A stretch of 64,000 bases of DNA from Methylophilus sp. Leaf416 (GCF_001424665.1 NZ_LMQS01000004.1:189680-253679), one strand, 5' to 3'. Shown: positions 44,915 through 55,463, counted from the stretch's first letter. Notes: generated from the sequence alone by a model not told the origin. Made by a program: numbers and translations.

Positions 44915-46036
44915 TTACCAATTCTCCTCAACAGAAAAAAGTCGCTTGTGCTCGCGAATGGCATAACGGTCTGTCATGCCGGCAATGTAGTCAGCAACCG
45001 CTCGTGCCTGATCCTGTTTGGCCGCAAGCTGATGTTCATCCGGCATTAATTTGGGTGATTGCATAAAAGCGGAAAACAACTCTTCAATAATCCGTCTAGC
45101 CTTGGCGCTCATGCGGTTAACTTTGTAATGCTGGTACAAGTGCGTGCGCAAAAATTGCTTAAGTTCCAGATTTTTATCAGCTATCGCTTGACTGAACCCA
45201 ACCAGATACGGCGCTTTGCGTACCTGGTCAATGGTTGCAGGATTGAGTTTTGTAATCGCCTGCTGGCTTTGTTCACACAAATCCACCACCAGCACATTAA
45301 TCATGCGACGTACAGTTTCATGGATCAACCGTTTTTCTTCAATTTCGCCATACAGGTGCTTCACTTCTGCCATATTTTCGGCAAACAGCTGGATATCGGA
45401 TAGCTGCTGCATGGTAATCAGGCCAGAGCGCAGGCCGTCATCCACATCATGATTGTTGTAAGCAATTTCATCGGCAAAATTAGTGACCTGGGCTTCAAGA
45501 CTGGGAGATTCTTTGCGTAAAAAACGCTCGCCGACATCGCCTAACTGCTTGGCATTTTTCTGGGAACAATGCTTGAGGATGCCTTCCCGCACTTCAAAGG
45601 TCAGGTTTAAGCCATCAAAACTGGCGTAACGGTTTTCAAGTAAATCGACTACGCGCAAAGACTGCAAGTTATGCTCAAAACCACCAAAGTCACGCATGCA
45701 TTCATTGAGCGCATCCTGCCCGGCATGGCCAAATGGGGTATGCCCAAGATCATGCGCCAGCGCAATTGCTTCGGCCAGATCTTCATGCAAGCCTAAAGTG
45801 CGAGCAATTCCGCGCGTGAGTTGAGCGACTTCAATACTATGGGTCAGGCGGGTGCGGAACAGATCGCCTTCATGGTTTACGAACACCTGGGTTTTATATT
45901 CCAGGCGGCGGAAAGCGGTAGAGTGAATAATGCGGTCACGGTCACGCTGGAATACATTGCGCGTGGGTGACTCTTGCTCAACGACCTTGCGGCCACGCGT
46001 TTGTTCGGGATGCGCTGCAAAGCGTGTTAAGGTCAT
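44915..46036 (-). CDS. dgt: Deoxyguanosinetriphosphate triphosphohydrolase-like protein
   Basis: HD-domain enzyme of 373 aa that converts dNTPs (often dGTP) to deoxynucleoside plus triphosphate. Signatures are [37 protein letters not shown], the HD motif [17 protein letters not shown] (metal ligands H and D) and [16 protein letters not shown]. It is the last gene of the pilMNOPQ-aroK-aroB unit, 18 bp after aroB, an order common in betaproteobacteria. Exact substrate is unproven for this subgroup. Confidence 0.93.
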   Translation of the reverse strand: MTLTRFAAHPEQTRGRKVVEQESPTRNVFQRDRDRIIHSTAFRRLEYKTQVFVNHEGDLFRTRLTHSIEVAQLTRGIARTLGLHEDLAEAIALAHDLGHTPFGHAGQDALNECMRDFGGFEHNLQSLRVVDLLENRYASFDGLNLTFEVREGILKHCSQKNAKQLGDVGERFLRKESPSLEAQVTNFADEIAYNNHDVDDGLRSGLITMQQLSDIQLFAENMAEVKHLYGEIEEKRLIHETVRRMINVLVVDLCEQSQQAITKLNPATIDQVRKAPYLVGFSQAIADKNLELKQFLRTHLYQHYKVNRMSAKARRIIEELFSAFMQSPKLMPDEHQLAAKQDQARAVADYIAGMTDRYAIREHKRLFSVEENW

Positions 46037-46054
46037 TTTAATCTCTATTGGTAA

Positions 46055-47134
46055 TCAGGCAACCTGTGATAGTGTCTGCTTGAGTTTATCGGCATCATAA
46101 TCGGCTGTAATCACTGCCTTGCCTATGCCTTGCTGCAGGATAAGCCGAATGCGGCCATCCGATACTTTTTTATCCAGCTGCATCAGCCGCAAATACTCTT
46201 CAGCGCCAAAGTCTGGGGCATCGAGCGGCAATTTAGCTGCTTGCAAAATCGCTTTGATACGTTGAACCTCTGTGGCATTCAGCCAGCCCATGCGTTGGGA
46301 CAAGTCTGCCGCCATCACAGTTCCGGTCGCCACCGCTTCACCATGCAACCACACGCCATAACCCATTGCATTTTCGATGGCATGGCCAAATGTATGGCCC
46401 AGATTTAGCAAGGCACGTTCACCTTGCTCATGCTCATCCGCCGCGACCACTTCAGCCTTGTTCTGGCATGAACGATAAATGGCATAGCTAGCGACTGCAG
46501 GATCCAATGTCATCAATGCAGACATATTGGTTTCCAGCCAGTCAAAAAAATCGGCATCGCGGATCAGGCCATACTTGATCACTTCAGCCACACCTGCCGA
46601 TAACTCACGTTGCGGCAATGTTTTTAGCGTATCAATGTCAGCCAATACCAGTTTTGGCTGATAAAACGCGCCTATCATGTTTTTACCCAATGGGTGGTTA
46701 ATACCGGTTTTACCACCGACACTGGAATCCACCTGTGATAGTAAAGTCGTAGGCACCTGGATAAAGGGTACGCCGCGCAAATAAGTCGCCGCCGCATAGC
46801 CGGTCAAATCCCCAATGACGCCACCGCCCAATGCAATTAGCGTGGTATTACGCTCACAGCGGTTTTGCAGCAAATGATCATAAATAATCTGCAGGGTATC
46901 GTTATTTTTATATGCCTCGCCATCCGGCAGAATAATTTCAATCACACTCACGCCAGCATCTCTTAAAGGTTGGGCAAGCGCATGCATGTACAAAGGTGCT
47001 ACGGTGGTATTGCTGACAATCGCCACTTGCTTGCGTTTGAGATGCGGCATAATCAGATCGACCTGCCCTAAAAGGCCGTTGCCGATATGAATGGGGTAGC
47101 TACGGTCAGCCAGGCTAACGGTTAGGGTTTGCAT
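46055..47134 (-). CDS. aroB: 3-dehydroquinate synthase
   Basis: Second enzyme of the shikimate pathway, converting DAHP to 3-dehydroquinate using NAD and a metal; 359 aa. Motifs are [61 protein letters not shown] (abbreviated here by its ends), AEVIKYGLI and the metal site [12 protein letters not shown]. The start overlaps aroK by 13 nt. Complete. Confidence 0.97.
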   Translation of the reverse strand: MQTLTVSLADRSYPIHIGNGLLGQVDLIMPHLKRKQVAIVSNTTVAPLYMHALAQPLRDAGVSVIEIILPDGEAYKNNDTLQIIYDHLLQNRCERNTTLIALGGGVIGDLTGYAAATYLRGVPFIQVPTTLLSQVDSSVGGKTGINHPLGKNMIGAFYQPKLVLADIDTLKTLPQRELSAGVAEVIKYGLIRDADFFDWLETNMSALMTLDPAVASYAIYRSCQNKAEVVAADEHEQGERALLNLGHTFGHAIENAMGYGVWLHGEAVATGTVMAADLSQRMGWLNATEVQRIKAILQAAKLPLDAPDFGAEEYLRLMQLDKKVSDGRIRLILQQGIGKAVITADYDADKLKQTLSQVA

Positions 47135-47664
47135 GATGACTCCAGCGCGCGCAATGCAGTTTCTATTTTATGAATAATGACGGTCACCGGTTGATGCCCA
47201 GTATCGACGATTAGATCGGCAGTCTCGGTGTATAGGGGGTTACGGGCATGAAACAATTGTTCCAGCTTGGCTTTTACATCTACGTTTTGTAACAAAGGGC
47301 GATTTTTATCGTTGCGGGTACGCAGATACAGCTCATTGACGTTGGCACGCAGGTAAATCACATAACCATATTTTTTTAGTATGGCACGATTTTCCGGAGC
47401 GATAATCGCCCCGCCTCCGGTAGCCAGCACGATATTATCCTGCTGTCCAAACTCTTCCAGCGTGGACGTTTCGCGCTTGCGAAAGCCAGCCTCCCCTTCC
47501 AGCTCGAAGATAGTGGGGATTTTAACGCCGGTGCGCTGCTCGATCACGTGGTCGGTATCATAGAAGGTTTTACCCAGACTTTTGGCGATCAACTTGCCAA
47601 CTGTGGTTTTGCCTGCACCCATTAAACCGATTAAAAAAATATTATTTGGTATACGCTCACCCAT
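47122..47664 (-). CDS. aroK: Shikimate kinase
   Basis: Phosphorylates shikimate with ATP; about 180 aa. Walker A is GLMGAGKTT (residues 12-20), followed by [23 protein letters not shown] and VLATGGGAI. The ATG at 47664 follows directly on the T-run of the terminator-like hairpin that ends the pilQ message; an in-frame TTG at 47676 lies inside that hairpin. No independent ribosome site is visible, so aroK translation may depend on read-through. The pilQ-aroK-aroB order is conserved in many beta- and gammaproteobacteria. Confidence 0.95.
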   Translation of the reverse strand: MGERIPNNIFLIGLMGAGKTTVGKLIAKSLGKTFYDTDHVIEQRTGVKIPTIFELEGEAGFRKRETSTLEEFGQQDNIVLATGGGAIIAPENRAILKKYGYVIYLRANVNELYLRTRNDKNRPLLQNVDVKAKLEQLFHARNPLYTETADLIVDTGHQPVTVIIHKIETALRALESSCKP

Positions 47665-47691
47665 AAAAAAGCCCAACCGATCCAGTTGGGC
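47665..47691 (-). terminator. Intrinsic terminator/attenuator between pilQ and aroK
   Basis: On the minus strand GCCCAAC (47691-47685), a 7-nt loop, GTTGGGC (47677-47671), then TTTTTT leading into the aroK ATG. The stem and T-run are typical of rho-independent termination, but the T-run touches the start codon, so it likely attenuates rather than fully stops transcription. Confidence 0.78.
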
Positions 47692-47710
47692 ATTTTAAGG
47701 CAAAGAGGGT

Positions 47711-47729
47711 CCGCTGTCAGTAACAGCGG
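47711..47729 (-). other. Hairpin after pilQ
   Basis: CCGCTGT (47711-47717) and ACAGCGG (47723-47729) form a 7-bp stem with a 5-nt loop, 16 bp after the pilQ stop and just before the terminator at 47665-47691. No T-run follows on the minus strand; it may stabilise the pilQ mRNA end. Confidence 0.5.
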
Positions 47730-47744
47730 GGTAGCAACAGGTAA

Positions 47745-49964
47745 TTAGTTCAAGGCCAGCGTTTCATCCATGACTTTAGGTGTGATGAAAATCAGCAACT
47801 CAGTTTTGTCTTCCTGCTTGGTATTGCGTTTGAACGCGTACCCAACCACTGGCAAATCGCCAAAGAACGGTACTTTGTCAGTAGCCTTACGTGATACTTG
47901 CTCGTAGATACCGCCTAGAACCACCGTTTCACCATTGCCTACCAGTACTTGTGTTTGCACGTTCTGGGTATTGATTGCGACACCACCGGGCAGCGTTTCC
48001 CCTCTACTATCTTTGCGTACATCCAAATCCATAATAATTTTCTGGTCTGGCGTAATCTGGGGGGTGACTTCGAGGCTCAATTCAGCTTTTTTGAAGCTTA
48101 CCGCTGTTGCACCACTGCTGGTCGCTGTCTGGTAAGGGATTTCCACGCCTTGAGCAATACGTGCTTTTTGCTGGTTGGCAGTAGTCACGCGCGGGCTCGA
48201 AATTACCTTACCGCGCGCATCGGCTTCCAGTGCTGACAACTCAAGATTCAACAGCAAGTTAGCTGACAATTTAAGCAGGCTTAAGGCAATGCCACCATAA
48301 GCATTGGTCACTGGCAGGTTAGACATCAAATCAGGCAGGCCATCCGAGCTGGTCAATGTACTGCCATTATTGCTCGCGGTTTGAATACTGCCGTTATGTG
48401 TACCTTGCGTCGCCACACCTGTAGTTGAAATTTCGGTGAAGCGGTTGCCTAACGAGCCGCTCACTGTCATATTGGTATTGCTGCCTGGCGTTCCCGTTTG
48501 GGTAATCCCGAAACGTGCGCCTAAGGCTTTCGAGAAAGTGTTAGAAGCGATCACCATACGCGATTCAATCATCACCTGTTTCACTGGTACGTCTACCTTG
48601 TTAATGATTGCCTGAATCTCTTCCAGTTTTTTTGGGGTGTCCTGGACAAAAATCGTATTGGTACGTACATCAAAAGTGACGCTGCCTCGCTGTGACAGGA
48701 TGCGGTTCATTCGTCCGGCAGCAGATCCGGTAGAGCTTCCCGTTGAAGCGCCAGCTGCCATACCAGGCCCACCTCCCAGCAACATACTTCTGAAATCAGC
48801 CGCTTTCTGATACCTGAGTGAAAAAACTTCAGTCCGCAAGGTCTCAAGCGTTTCCCGCTCGGCATCTGCAGTCAATTGCGCTTTTTCCTTGGCTGCAAAT
48901 TCTTCTGCCGGGGCAATGGAAATCACACTGCCATTGACGCGCATATCCAGGCCCTTGCTTTGCATAATGACATCCAAAGCCTGGTCCCAAGGCACATCCT
49001 TCAAGCCTATCGTTACACTGCCCGAAACCGAGTCACTGACCACAATATTTTTACCTGTGAAGTCAGCAATCACTTTCAGCACATCCCTTACATCCACACG
49101 TTGGAAGTTAAGCGACAATTTTTCACCAGCATAGCCCTGTTTAGAGCCCTGGATCAACTTATTAGGGTCTTTTACCAATGGGCGGATATCCACTACCAGC
49201 TTGCGATCAGCCTGATAGGCAGACTGCTCCCAATCACCTTGCGGCTCAATCACAATTTGTGCCTGATTATTGTGGCGCAGGGCATCTACATAGAGCACTG
49301 GTGTGTTGAAGTTGATTACATTCAGGCGGCGCTGCAACGACTCTGGTAACTCAGTGTTGGTGAAATCAATCACCACTGTTTTACCGGCATTGCGCACATT
49401 CACACCTACATGACTGTCGGAGAGGTCTACTACAATGCGTCCTTCACCATTTTTGCCACGTACAAAATCTATATTCTGAACACGATGCTGAGCAAGCGCG
49501 ACAGGTTCGGAGAAGCGTTTCGCAGCTGCAGTTGCTGGGGCCAACTCGCCGCTTTCTTGAGCAAGTGCAATCACCAATGCACTTTGCTGTAATTGCAACT
49601 GATGTTGCACCGGTTTAGACAGATTCAGCACTACCCGGCTTCGATCATTTGCCTGCACTATCTGCACAGTCTTCAGTGCGCCCTGATTAACAGCAACCAC
49701 ATTCTTGCCGGTAGCATTGCTGGTGCGCGGAATATCGAATACGACTCTGGGCGGATTCGATAAGGTAAAGCTCGCCGGTGCGGTGGCCAAAGGCTGTGAC
49801 ATTTGCAGTTGTACATTCAGGCGGCCGCCTGGTAGCGTGGTTACCTCAATGGCTTGCAGTTGATTATTACCCGCAGGCATTTCTGCCGCCATTACCGGTT
49901 GCGCTGTCATCACAACGAACAATAGTGCTAGCTTTGTAGCAAAAGAAATATATGTTTTCATCAT
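47745..49964 (-). CDS. pilQ: Type IV pilus secretin PilQ
   Basis: Outer-membrane secretin through which type IV pili leave the cell; about 739 aa with a signal peptide ending near PVMA. Domain order: two AMIN domains (to about residue 260), an STN/N0 domain (LSLNFQRVDVRDVLKVIADFTGKN), an N1 domain and the secretin barrel (VMIESRMVIASNTFSKALGARFGI, VISSPRVTTANQQKARIAQGVEIPYQ, VLVGNGETVVLGGIYEQ and C-terminal TELLIFITPKVM). The ATG at 49964 overlaps the pilP stop as ATGA; the longer frame from 50006 is rejected. Complete. Confidence 0.96.
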   Translation of the reverse strand: MMKTYISFATKLALLFVVMTAQPVMAAEMPAGNNQLQAIEVTTLPGGRLNVQLQMSQPLATAPASFTLSNPPRVVFDIPRTSNATGKNVVAVNQGALKTVQIVQANDRSRVVLNLSKPVQHQLQLQQSALVIALAQESGELAPATAAAKRFSEPVALAQHRVQNIDFVRGKNGEGRIVVDLSDSHVGVNVRNAGKTVVIDFTNTELPESLQRRLNVINFNTPVLYVDALRHNNQAQIVIEPQGDWEQSAYQADRKLVVDIRPLVKDPNKLIQGSKQGYAGEKLSLNFQRVDVRDVLKVIADFTGKNIVVSDSVSGSVTIGLKDVPWDQALDVIMQSKGLDMRVNGSVISIAPAEEFAAKEKAQLTADAERETLETLRTEVFSLRYQKAADFRSMLLGGGPGMAAGASTGSSTGSAAGRMNRILSQRGSVTFDVRTNTIFVQDTPKKLEEIQAIINKVDVPVKQVMIESRMVIASNTFSKALGARFGITQTGTPGSNTNMTVSGSLGNRFTEISTTGVATQGTHNGSIQTASNNGSTLTSSDGLPDLMSNLPVTNAYGGIALSLLKLSANLLLNLELSALEADARGKVISSPRVTTANQQKARIAQGVEIPYQTATSSGATAVSFKKAELSLEVTPQITPDQKIIMDLDVRKDSRGETLPGGVAINTQNVQTQVLVGNGETVVLGGIYEQVSRKATDKVPFFGDLPVVGYAFKRNTKQEDKTELLIFITPKVMDETLALN

Positions 49965-50491
49965 TGATGTTCCTGCAATTCCAATGTCGTCATTTGCTCG
50001 GCCCATTCACCGGTCACCTGGTCCTGAATGGTCTCTTTAATTCTTAATTCATACTTTAACGTCTGTTTGTTTTCTGCCAGCGAAGTGATTAGCCCCAGCT
50101 TTTCTCCCATGTATTGCCCAGGCTTAACCTGGTACACCATGTTGTCAGGCGTTTGTATGGCGGCAAATATTTTGTTCTGTTTGCTCAATACACCAACAAA
50201 CTTGAGGCCTTCTAGCGGATAAGCTTCCAGTGGCTCTTTATGCCGTTTAAGATCAGGCTGCAAAGCACTTTTTACTGTGGCTTTGCGTGGCACAAACGGG
50301 TCATGCAAAGCAGCGTCTGCGTTATATTGTTTAGGCGAAAAACCTTGCACTTGCGGCAATGGCTCAATTGGTGCTGAAGCTGACTGACTAGCGTCATTCA
50401 TGAACTGTGTCAGGTCATCTTCCTGCGCTTTACCGCATCCCGTCAGCAACATGGCCGACATCACCGTTAACAAATATTTATGACGTATCAT
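49961..50491 (-). CDS. pilP: Type IV pilus lipoprotein PilP
   Basis: Inner-membrane lipoprotein (lipobox LTGC, Cys19) linking the PilMNO complex to PilQ; 176 aa. After a flexible proline-rich stretch comes the beta-sandwich domain with LEAYPLEGLKFVGVL, IQTPDNMVYQVKPGQYMGEKLGLI and IKETIQDQVTGEW. It overlaps pilO and pilQ by 4 nt each, so the genes are translated in a coupled row. Confidence 0.95.
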   Translation of the reverse strand: MIRHKYLLTVMSAMLLTGCGKAQEDDLTQFMNDASQSASAPIEPLPQVQGFSPKQYNADAALHDPFVPRKATVKSALQPDLKRHKEPLEAYPLEGLKFVGVLSKQNKIFAAIQTPDNMVYQVKPGQYMGEKLGLITSLAENKQTLKYELRIKETIQDQVTGEWAEQMTTLELQEHQ

Positions 50492-51135
50492 TTCTTAACC
50501 GCCTTGGCATCTTCTTTTGCCTTGCGTGCAGCCACTTCATCCGCATCCAGGTAGCGATAAGTTTTCGCAACAGCTTCCATGACCAGTACCTCTTTATGGG
50601 GATGTCTATCATCCTTAGCCATCGGCTGTATTTGTAAATTGTGTAGTGTCACAATCCGCGACAGCTTAGCCACCTCGGTGACAAAAGCACCCAGCTCGTG
50701 ATACCTGCCCAACACTTTAATATTGATGGGCTTTTCGGCATAAAACTCTGCAAACACCTCCGGCTGAGGCACAAATGCTTCAAAAGATAATCCCTGACTC
50801 AACCCAGCCTGGTTGATATCGGTTAACAATCCGTCCATTTCCGACCTATCCGGCAGCTGTTTCAGCAATACGCCAAACGTACGCTGAATCTCCAGGACTT
50901 GTTGCTCATAGGCTTTAATCTTGATGGCCTGCATATTTTTCGCCAGGTACTCATCGCGTAAGCCTTGCTCTTTTTCTTTTTCAGCACGCAGTTCTTTAAG
51001 ATTGGGATTCAGTAAAAACATATAACCCAGTACCAGAATCATCGCAGCCAGTATGCTTAACAGCACCACCTTCATGGGCAATGGCAAGTTGCCGGCATTT
51101 TTTAAATCTATATTATTAAAATCCGAAAGTTGCAT
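50488..51135 (-). CDS. pilO: Type IV pilus assembly protein PilO
   Basis: Bitopic inner-membrane protein of 215 aa: short cytoplasmic tail, one helix (about residues 22-42), coiled coil, then a ferredoxin-like periplasmic domain (LLKQLPDRSEMDGLLTDINQAGLSQGLSFEAFVPQ). It pairs with PilN. It begins 8 bp after pilN. The lysine-rich C-terminus is a minor local feature. Confidence 0.95.
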   Translation of the reverse strand: MQLSDFNNIDLKNAGNLPLPMKVVLLSILAAMILVLGYMFLLNPNLKELRAEKEKEQGLRDEYLAKNMQAIKIKAYEQQVLEIQRTFGVLLKQLPDRSEMDGLLTDINQAGLSQGLSFEAFVPQPEVFAEFYAEKPINIKVLGRYHELGAFVTEVAKLSRIVTLHNLQIQPMAKDDRHPHKEVLVMEAVAKTYRYLDADEVAARKAKEDAKAVKK

Positions 51136-51143
51136 GATGCGGG

Positions 51144-51737
51144 CTATCCTTTTGGCGACGCCGGCTTTTGCTCGGCTTGGTTACCAGCGGGTTGATCCTG
51201 CTTGAGCGTGATCCTGATAACAAATTCATATATCTTGAGATCCTGCGCAGAATTACTCGCCTGGATCTCCACCAGGTTAGGGTTATGGATAACAGAAGAC
51301 CCGCTCAGGTTATGCACTAACGAAGCCACACGGCTGTTAGTGTCAGCAGTGCCTTTCAGCTCTATCTCATTCTCAATCTGCTTGATGCTTTTCAGTGTCA
51401 CGCCTTCCGGCAACAATCTTGCCAGTTCATCCAGTATCTGTACCGCCTGGTTTCGGTCGCTCTGCAATCCTTCAACAATTTGCTTGCGCTCCAGTACATG
51501 CTGGATCTGTTCTTTCAAGGTTTTGATGATGACGATTTCCTTATCCAGCCTCACCATCTCATCCTGCAAGCGCTGGTTACGATTCTGCTGGGTGCGGATC
51601 TGCGCGTTGATATAACTCCAGCTGACAAACACTACCGCGGCTGCCGCAATCGCGACCAGTGATGCCAGCAGGCCAAACTCGCGCTGGCGTTCGGCACGGC
51701 GAATCTGGCGATGCGGTAACAGGTTGATCTTAATCAT
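51144..51737 (-). CDS. pilN: Type IV pilus assembly protein PilN
   Basis: Bitopic protein of 197 aa with the PilM-binding cytoplasmic peptide MIKINLLPHR, one membrane helix (about residues 22-43), coiled coil and a periplasmic domain (LDELARLLPEGVTLKSI, ELKGTADTNSRVASLVHNL). It overlaps pilM by 4 nt. Typical of the pilMNOPQ set. Confidence 0.96.
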   Translation of the reverse strand: MIKINLLPHRQIRRAERQREFGLLASLVAIAAAAVVFVSWSYINAQIRTQQNRNQRLQDEMVRLDKEIVIIKTLKEQIQHVLERKQIVEGLQSDRNQAVQILDELARLLPEGVTLKSIKQIENEIELKGTADTNSRVASLVHNLSGSSVIHNPNLVEIQASNSAQDLKIYEFVIRITLKQDQPAGNQAEQKPASPKG

Positions 51738-52807
51738 GCGTCTACACCCCGCAATGCCAGGCCACAGGCAATCATCAATGCAGGGGCGTCGGTTTCGAGT
51801 TGTGATGGTTTTACTTTATTCACCAGCGTCATGCCTTGAAACGGATTGGCAACCAGTGTATGTATCTCGGTTTTTTGCTGAATAAGCGCAGCCAGGCCTT
51901 CTGTTGCAGAAACACCGCCAGCCAGCAGCAAGTGATCCACTTTGCTGTACTGAGTAGAGTTGGTAAAAAAAGAAACCGCACGTGCTGCCTCACCTGCCAG
52001 TGTTTGAAGAAACGGCTGCAATACTTCCTGGTCATACGAATCCGGCAATCCGCCCTGGCGTTTGGCAATTTCACTTTCTTCAGCCGAGAGGCCAAACCGG
52101 CGCTGTATCTCTTGTGACAGCATGGCACCACCGAATGCTTGCTCTCTTGAATAAACGGAATGCAATCCAACCATCACGCTGATATGGGTAACATGCGCAC
52201 CTATATCGAGAATCATGGTGACCGTCTTTTTGTTATGGCCGGGCAATTGCCTGAAAATCTGACGGTAAGCCGTTTCAGTAGCGTAAGCATCCACATCCAT
52301 AATGCTGACTTTCAGGCCAGCCTCTTCTGCCACTGCCACACGGTCATCAATCTTTTCTTTTTTGGCGGCGGCAATCAGCACTTCCACTTCGTCCGTGCTC
52401 TTACCAATCGGCCCCAGTACCTGGAAATCCAGATTCATCTCGTCGAGCGGGAAAGGAATGTATTGATTAGCTTCAGCCTCAACTTGTAATTCGAGGTCTT
52501 CATCACTCAAGCCTGCAGGCATAATCACACGTTTAGAAATCACTGCCGATGCGGGCAAAGCCATGACTACCTGTTTCGCACGCGAACCCAGCAATCGCCA
52601 TGTAGAACGTATGGTGTCTGCCACCTGGGTTAAATCATTGATATTGCCATCGCTGATTACACCTTTAGGCAGGGCAATATTGGCGTAACCATCCAGTCGG
52701 AACTGCTGCTTGCCAATCGCCGTTAACTCCACCATCTTGATGGCGGTTGCGCTGACATCCACACCGATAAAACTGGTTTTTTTGCGTTGTAAAAAGCCTA
52801 GGCTCAA
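51734..52807 (-). CDS. pilM: Type IV pilus assembly protein PilM
   Basis: Actin-like cytoplasmic ATP-binding protein of 357 aa. Landmarks are FIGVDVSATAIKMVEL (phosphate-1 loop), LPASAVISKRVIMP, ILDIGAHVTHISVMV and LLLAGGVSATEGLAALIQ. The start is TTG at 52807 with AAGGGCG about 8 nt upstream; no in-frame ATG fits. It is first in the pilMNOPQ operon and divergent from the PBP1A gene, a widespread arrangement. Confidence 0.96.
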   Translation of the reverse strand: MSLGFLQRKKTSFIGVDVSATAIKMVELTAIGKQQFRLDGYANIALPKGVISDGNINDLTQVADTIRSTWRLLGSRAKQVVMALPASAVISKRVIMPAGLSDEDLELQVEAEANQYIPFPLDEMNLDFQVLGPIGKSTDEVEVLIAAAKKEKIDDRVAVAEEAGLKVSIMDVDAYATETAYRQIFRQLPGHNKKTVTMILDIGAHVTHISVMVGLHSVYSREQAFGGAMLSQEIQRRFGLSAEESEIAKRQGGLPDSYDQEVLQPFLQTLAGEAARAVSFFTNSTQYSKVDHLLLAGGVSATEGLAALIQQKTEIHTLVANPFQGMTLVNKVKPSQLETDAPALMIACGLALRGVDA

Positions 52808-53000
52808 CTGAATCGCCCTTAAATAGAATTAAATGCTTAGAGAGTTATGCATCAACCGTGCCAACCACTCCACTTTTAAATGTGTTAGTGAATTACTGCT
52901 ATCACCCATCGCGAGACGGGCCCCGACTATTTGCATGATTCCATAATTAACTGCCAATGCATCGGCAAAAAAAGATTACAATTCAGGGGTAATTCTCACG

Positions 53001-55439
53001 ATGGCAACACTAGGCATGAATTCAAAACGCTGGCTACAGTCTTTTCTTTTTATCTCCATCATCGGCAGTTTGATCGTCGCAGCACTACTGGTATTGATGA
53101 TTAGTATCCTTTACCCTTCGCTGCCGTCGCTTGAAGCGCTGACCGATTACCACCCCAAATTACCGCTACGGATTTACGATGCCGAAAGCAACCTGATTGG
53201 TGAGTTTGGCCAGGAAAGGCGCGCGTTTGTGCCGATTGAACAAACACCCAAGGTCATGAAAGATGCCATCCTGGCGATTGAAGACCGACGCTTTTACCAG
53301 CACAACGGCATTGACACCACTGGCATTCTGCGGGCGATCCGCAACAATATGACTGGGCGTGGCCATGAAGGCGCCAGTACCATTACCATGCAGGTGGCGA
53401 AAAACTTTTTCAGCAGCCCGACAACACCACGCAACATGTGGACCAAAATTAAAGAAGCGCTGCTGGCAATTAAAATTGAAAATGCCATCAGCAAAGATAA
53501 AATCCTGGAGCTTTACCTGAACCAGATTTACCTGGGCGAGCGTGCTTATGGATTTGCTGCGGCTTCCAGGACTTATTTTGATAAGGATTTGCGGCAGCTT
53601 AATTTAGCTGAAGCCGCCTTGCTGGCAGGTTTGCCCAAAGCGCCAAGCAAGTATGACCCCTACATACACCCGGACTTTGCCATCAGACGCCAGCATGAGG
53701 TCCTGCGTGACATGCGCCGCTACAACATGATTTCGCAACACGAATTCGATGAAGCCATGCAGGCACCACTCAAGTTCCAGTCTTCCAAGCGCATGGTGCC
53801 AGCCCTGGGCGCAGAATATGTGGCTGAAATCGTCAGGACCAGCCTGTACAAACGTTATGGCGAAAAAGTCTATAGCAGCGGATTCAAGGTTTACACCACC
53901 ATCCATAAACAACATCAGGAAGCGGCAAATGCAGCCGTTATCCAGGGCATCATCAACTTTGAATTGCGCCATGGGTTCCGCGGCGCAGAAAAAGTAATTC
54001 CCCTGCCATCCGGCAAAATGAAGGCTTCGGAAGCCAGGGAATTACTGCGTGATTTTGTCACTTACAACCAGTTTGTGCCCGCCTTGGTCACCAAGGTAGA
54101 GCCCAACTTGCTCACTTTGGTCACTCAGCGTGGCACGGTGCTCAAGTTGCAGGACAAAGCCATTTTGCTGGTTAAAAATCATATGCCGCCGGCCAAGCGT
54201 ACCCCACTTACACTCACCGCAGGTTCAGTCATTCGCGTCTACCAGCAAAACGATAACTGGATGGTGGTGCAGTTACCCGAGGTGGAAAGCGGTTTCATTG
54301 CCCTCAATCCGGAAACTGGGCAGGTGAATGCATTGATCGGTGGATTTAGCTTCCAGCGCAATAAATATAACCATGTAACGCAAGGACGTCGCCAACCAGG
54401 CTCGAGTTTCAAGCCGTTTATTTATTCTGCTGCGCTAGAAAAGGGGTATTCACCAGCCAGCGTATTTGAAGACGCACCTATCAGCTTTGCCTCGACGGAA
54501 ACCGGCAGCAACAGTAACTGGGAGCCACGCAACTACGATGAAAAGTACGCAGGGCCTATGCGTCTGCGTGAAGCTTTGGCACAATCAAAGAATACGATTT
54601 CTATCCGCCTGATGAATGCCATCGGTGCGCGTTATGCGCAAAACTACCTGCGTAAATTCGGCTTTAATCCGAAGGACCATCCGCCGTATTTATCAACGGC
54701 GCTGGGTGCAGGTTCAACCACTTCCTGGCAGCTAGCCGCCGCGTATGCGACATTCGCCAACAGCGGTTACCAGGTGCACCCTTACCTGATTGAAAAAATC
54801 ACGGATAGTCGCGACAAGGTTGTGATGGCTGTGCAACCCGGCAAGCATATCTCGCAAGAGCGCGTTATAGACCAGCGTAATGCCTTCATCATGACAAGTA
54901 TGCTGCAAGATGTGGTGCGTGACGGTACGGCACGAGCTGCATTATCCCTGCGCCGCCCTGATATTGCAGGTAAAACCGGCACCACCAATGACCAGTTTGA
55001 TGCCTGGTTTGCCGGCTATCATCCGAAAGAAGTCGCGATAGCCTGGGTAGGTTATGACAATCCGCGTAACCTGGGGCGTGGTGAAACCGGAGGGCGTGCT
55101 GCCTTGCCAATCTGGATCAAGTATATGCAGGCTACACTGAAAGGCGTGCCGATTTATCAGTACAAAGTACCTGAAGGTATACTGCAACTGAAAGTAGATG
55201 CTTACACCGGCGCGCAAATCGACGAGGATGACCAGGGTATTTATGAGTACTTCTATGAAGAACACTTGCCACAATCGCAACCGGAAAACCTGCCCGGATT
55301 GTTTGACCCGGAGAGCGAGCAAGCCCCGGAACAAGATGAACCTTCATTTCTGGAGCGTTTAATTGGTGAACATTCCGGCGGTGATGAAGACAGAAAAGTA
55401 CCGGTCAACCCTGCTGCAAAATTATTGAGTCCTAACTAG
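53001..55439 (+). CDS. mrcA: Penicillin-binding protein 1A (class A PBP)
   Basis: Bifunctional peptidoglycan synthase, 812 aa, with a short cytoplasmic end and a membrane anchor (residues about 14-36). The glycosyltransferase domain has EDRRFYQHNGID (catalytic Glu), GASTITMQVAKNFF and KDKILELYLNQIYLG. After an OB-like insert, the transpeptidase carries SSFK (GSSFKPFIYS), SKN and KTGTTN. All active-site motifs are intact. The ATG at 53016 is an alternative start. Divergent from pilM. Confidence 0.96.
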   Translation: MATLGMNSKRWLQSFLFISIIGSLIVAALLVLMISILYPSLPSLEALTDYHPKLPLRIYDAESNLIGEFGQERRAFVPIEQTPKVMKDAILAIEDRRFYQHNGIDTTGILRAIRNNMTGRGHEGASTITMQVAKNFFSSPTTPRNMWTKIKEALLAIKIENAISKDKILELYLNQIYLGERAYGFAAASRTYFDKDLRQLNLAEAALLAGLPKAPSKYDPYIHPDFAIRRQHEVLRDMRRYNMISQHEFDEAMQAPLKFQSSKRMVPALGAEYVAEIVRTSLYKRYGEKVYSSGFKVYTTIHKQHQEAANAAVIQGIINFELRHGFRGAEKVIPLPSGKMKASEARELLRDFVTYNQFVPALVTKVEPNLLTLVTQRGTVLKLQDKAILLVKNHMPPAKRTPLTLTAGSVIRVYQQNDNWMVVQLPEVESGFIALNPETGQVNALIGGFSFQRNKYNHVTQGRRQPGSSFKPFIYSAALEKGYSPASVFEDAPISFASTETGSNSNWEPRNYDEKYAGPMRLREALAQSKNTISIRLMNAIGARYAQNYLRKFGFNPKDHPPYLSTALGAGSTTSWQLAAAYATFANSGYQVHPYLIEKITDSRDKVVMAVQPGKHISQERVIDQRNAFIMTSMLQDVVRDGTARAALSLRRPDIAGKTGTTNDQFDAWFAGYHPKEVAIAWVGYDNPRNLGRGETGGRAALPIWIKYMQATLKGVPIYQYKVPEGILQLKVDAYTGAQIDEDDQGIYEYFYEEHLPQSQPENLPGLFDPESEQAPEQDEPSFLERLIGEHSGGDEDRKVPVNPAAKLLSPN

Positions 55440-55463
55440 ATACTGATTCGTAAAAGCGCGTTT

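Noticed and set aside
49410-49592. Small plus-strand open frame inside pilQ
   Set aside because: Antisense to conserved AMIN-domain codons; no ribosome site or domain.
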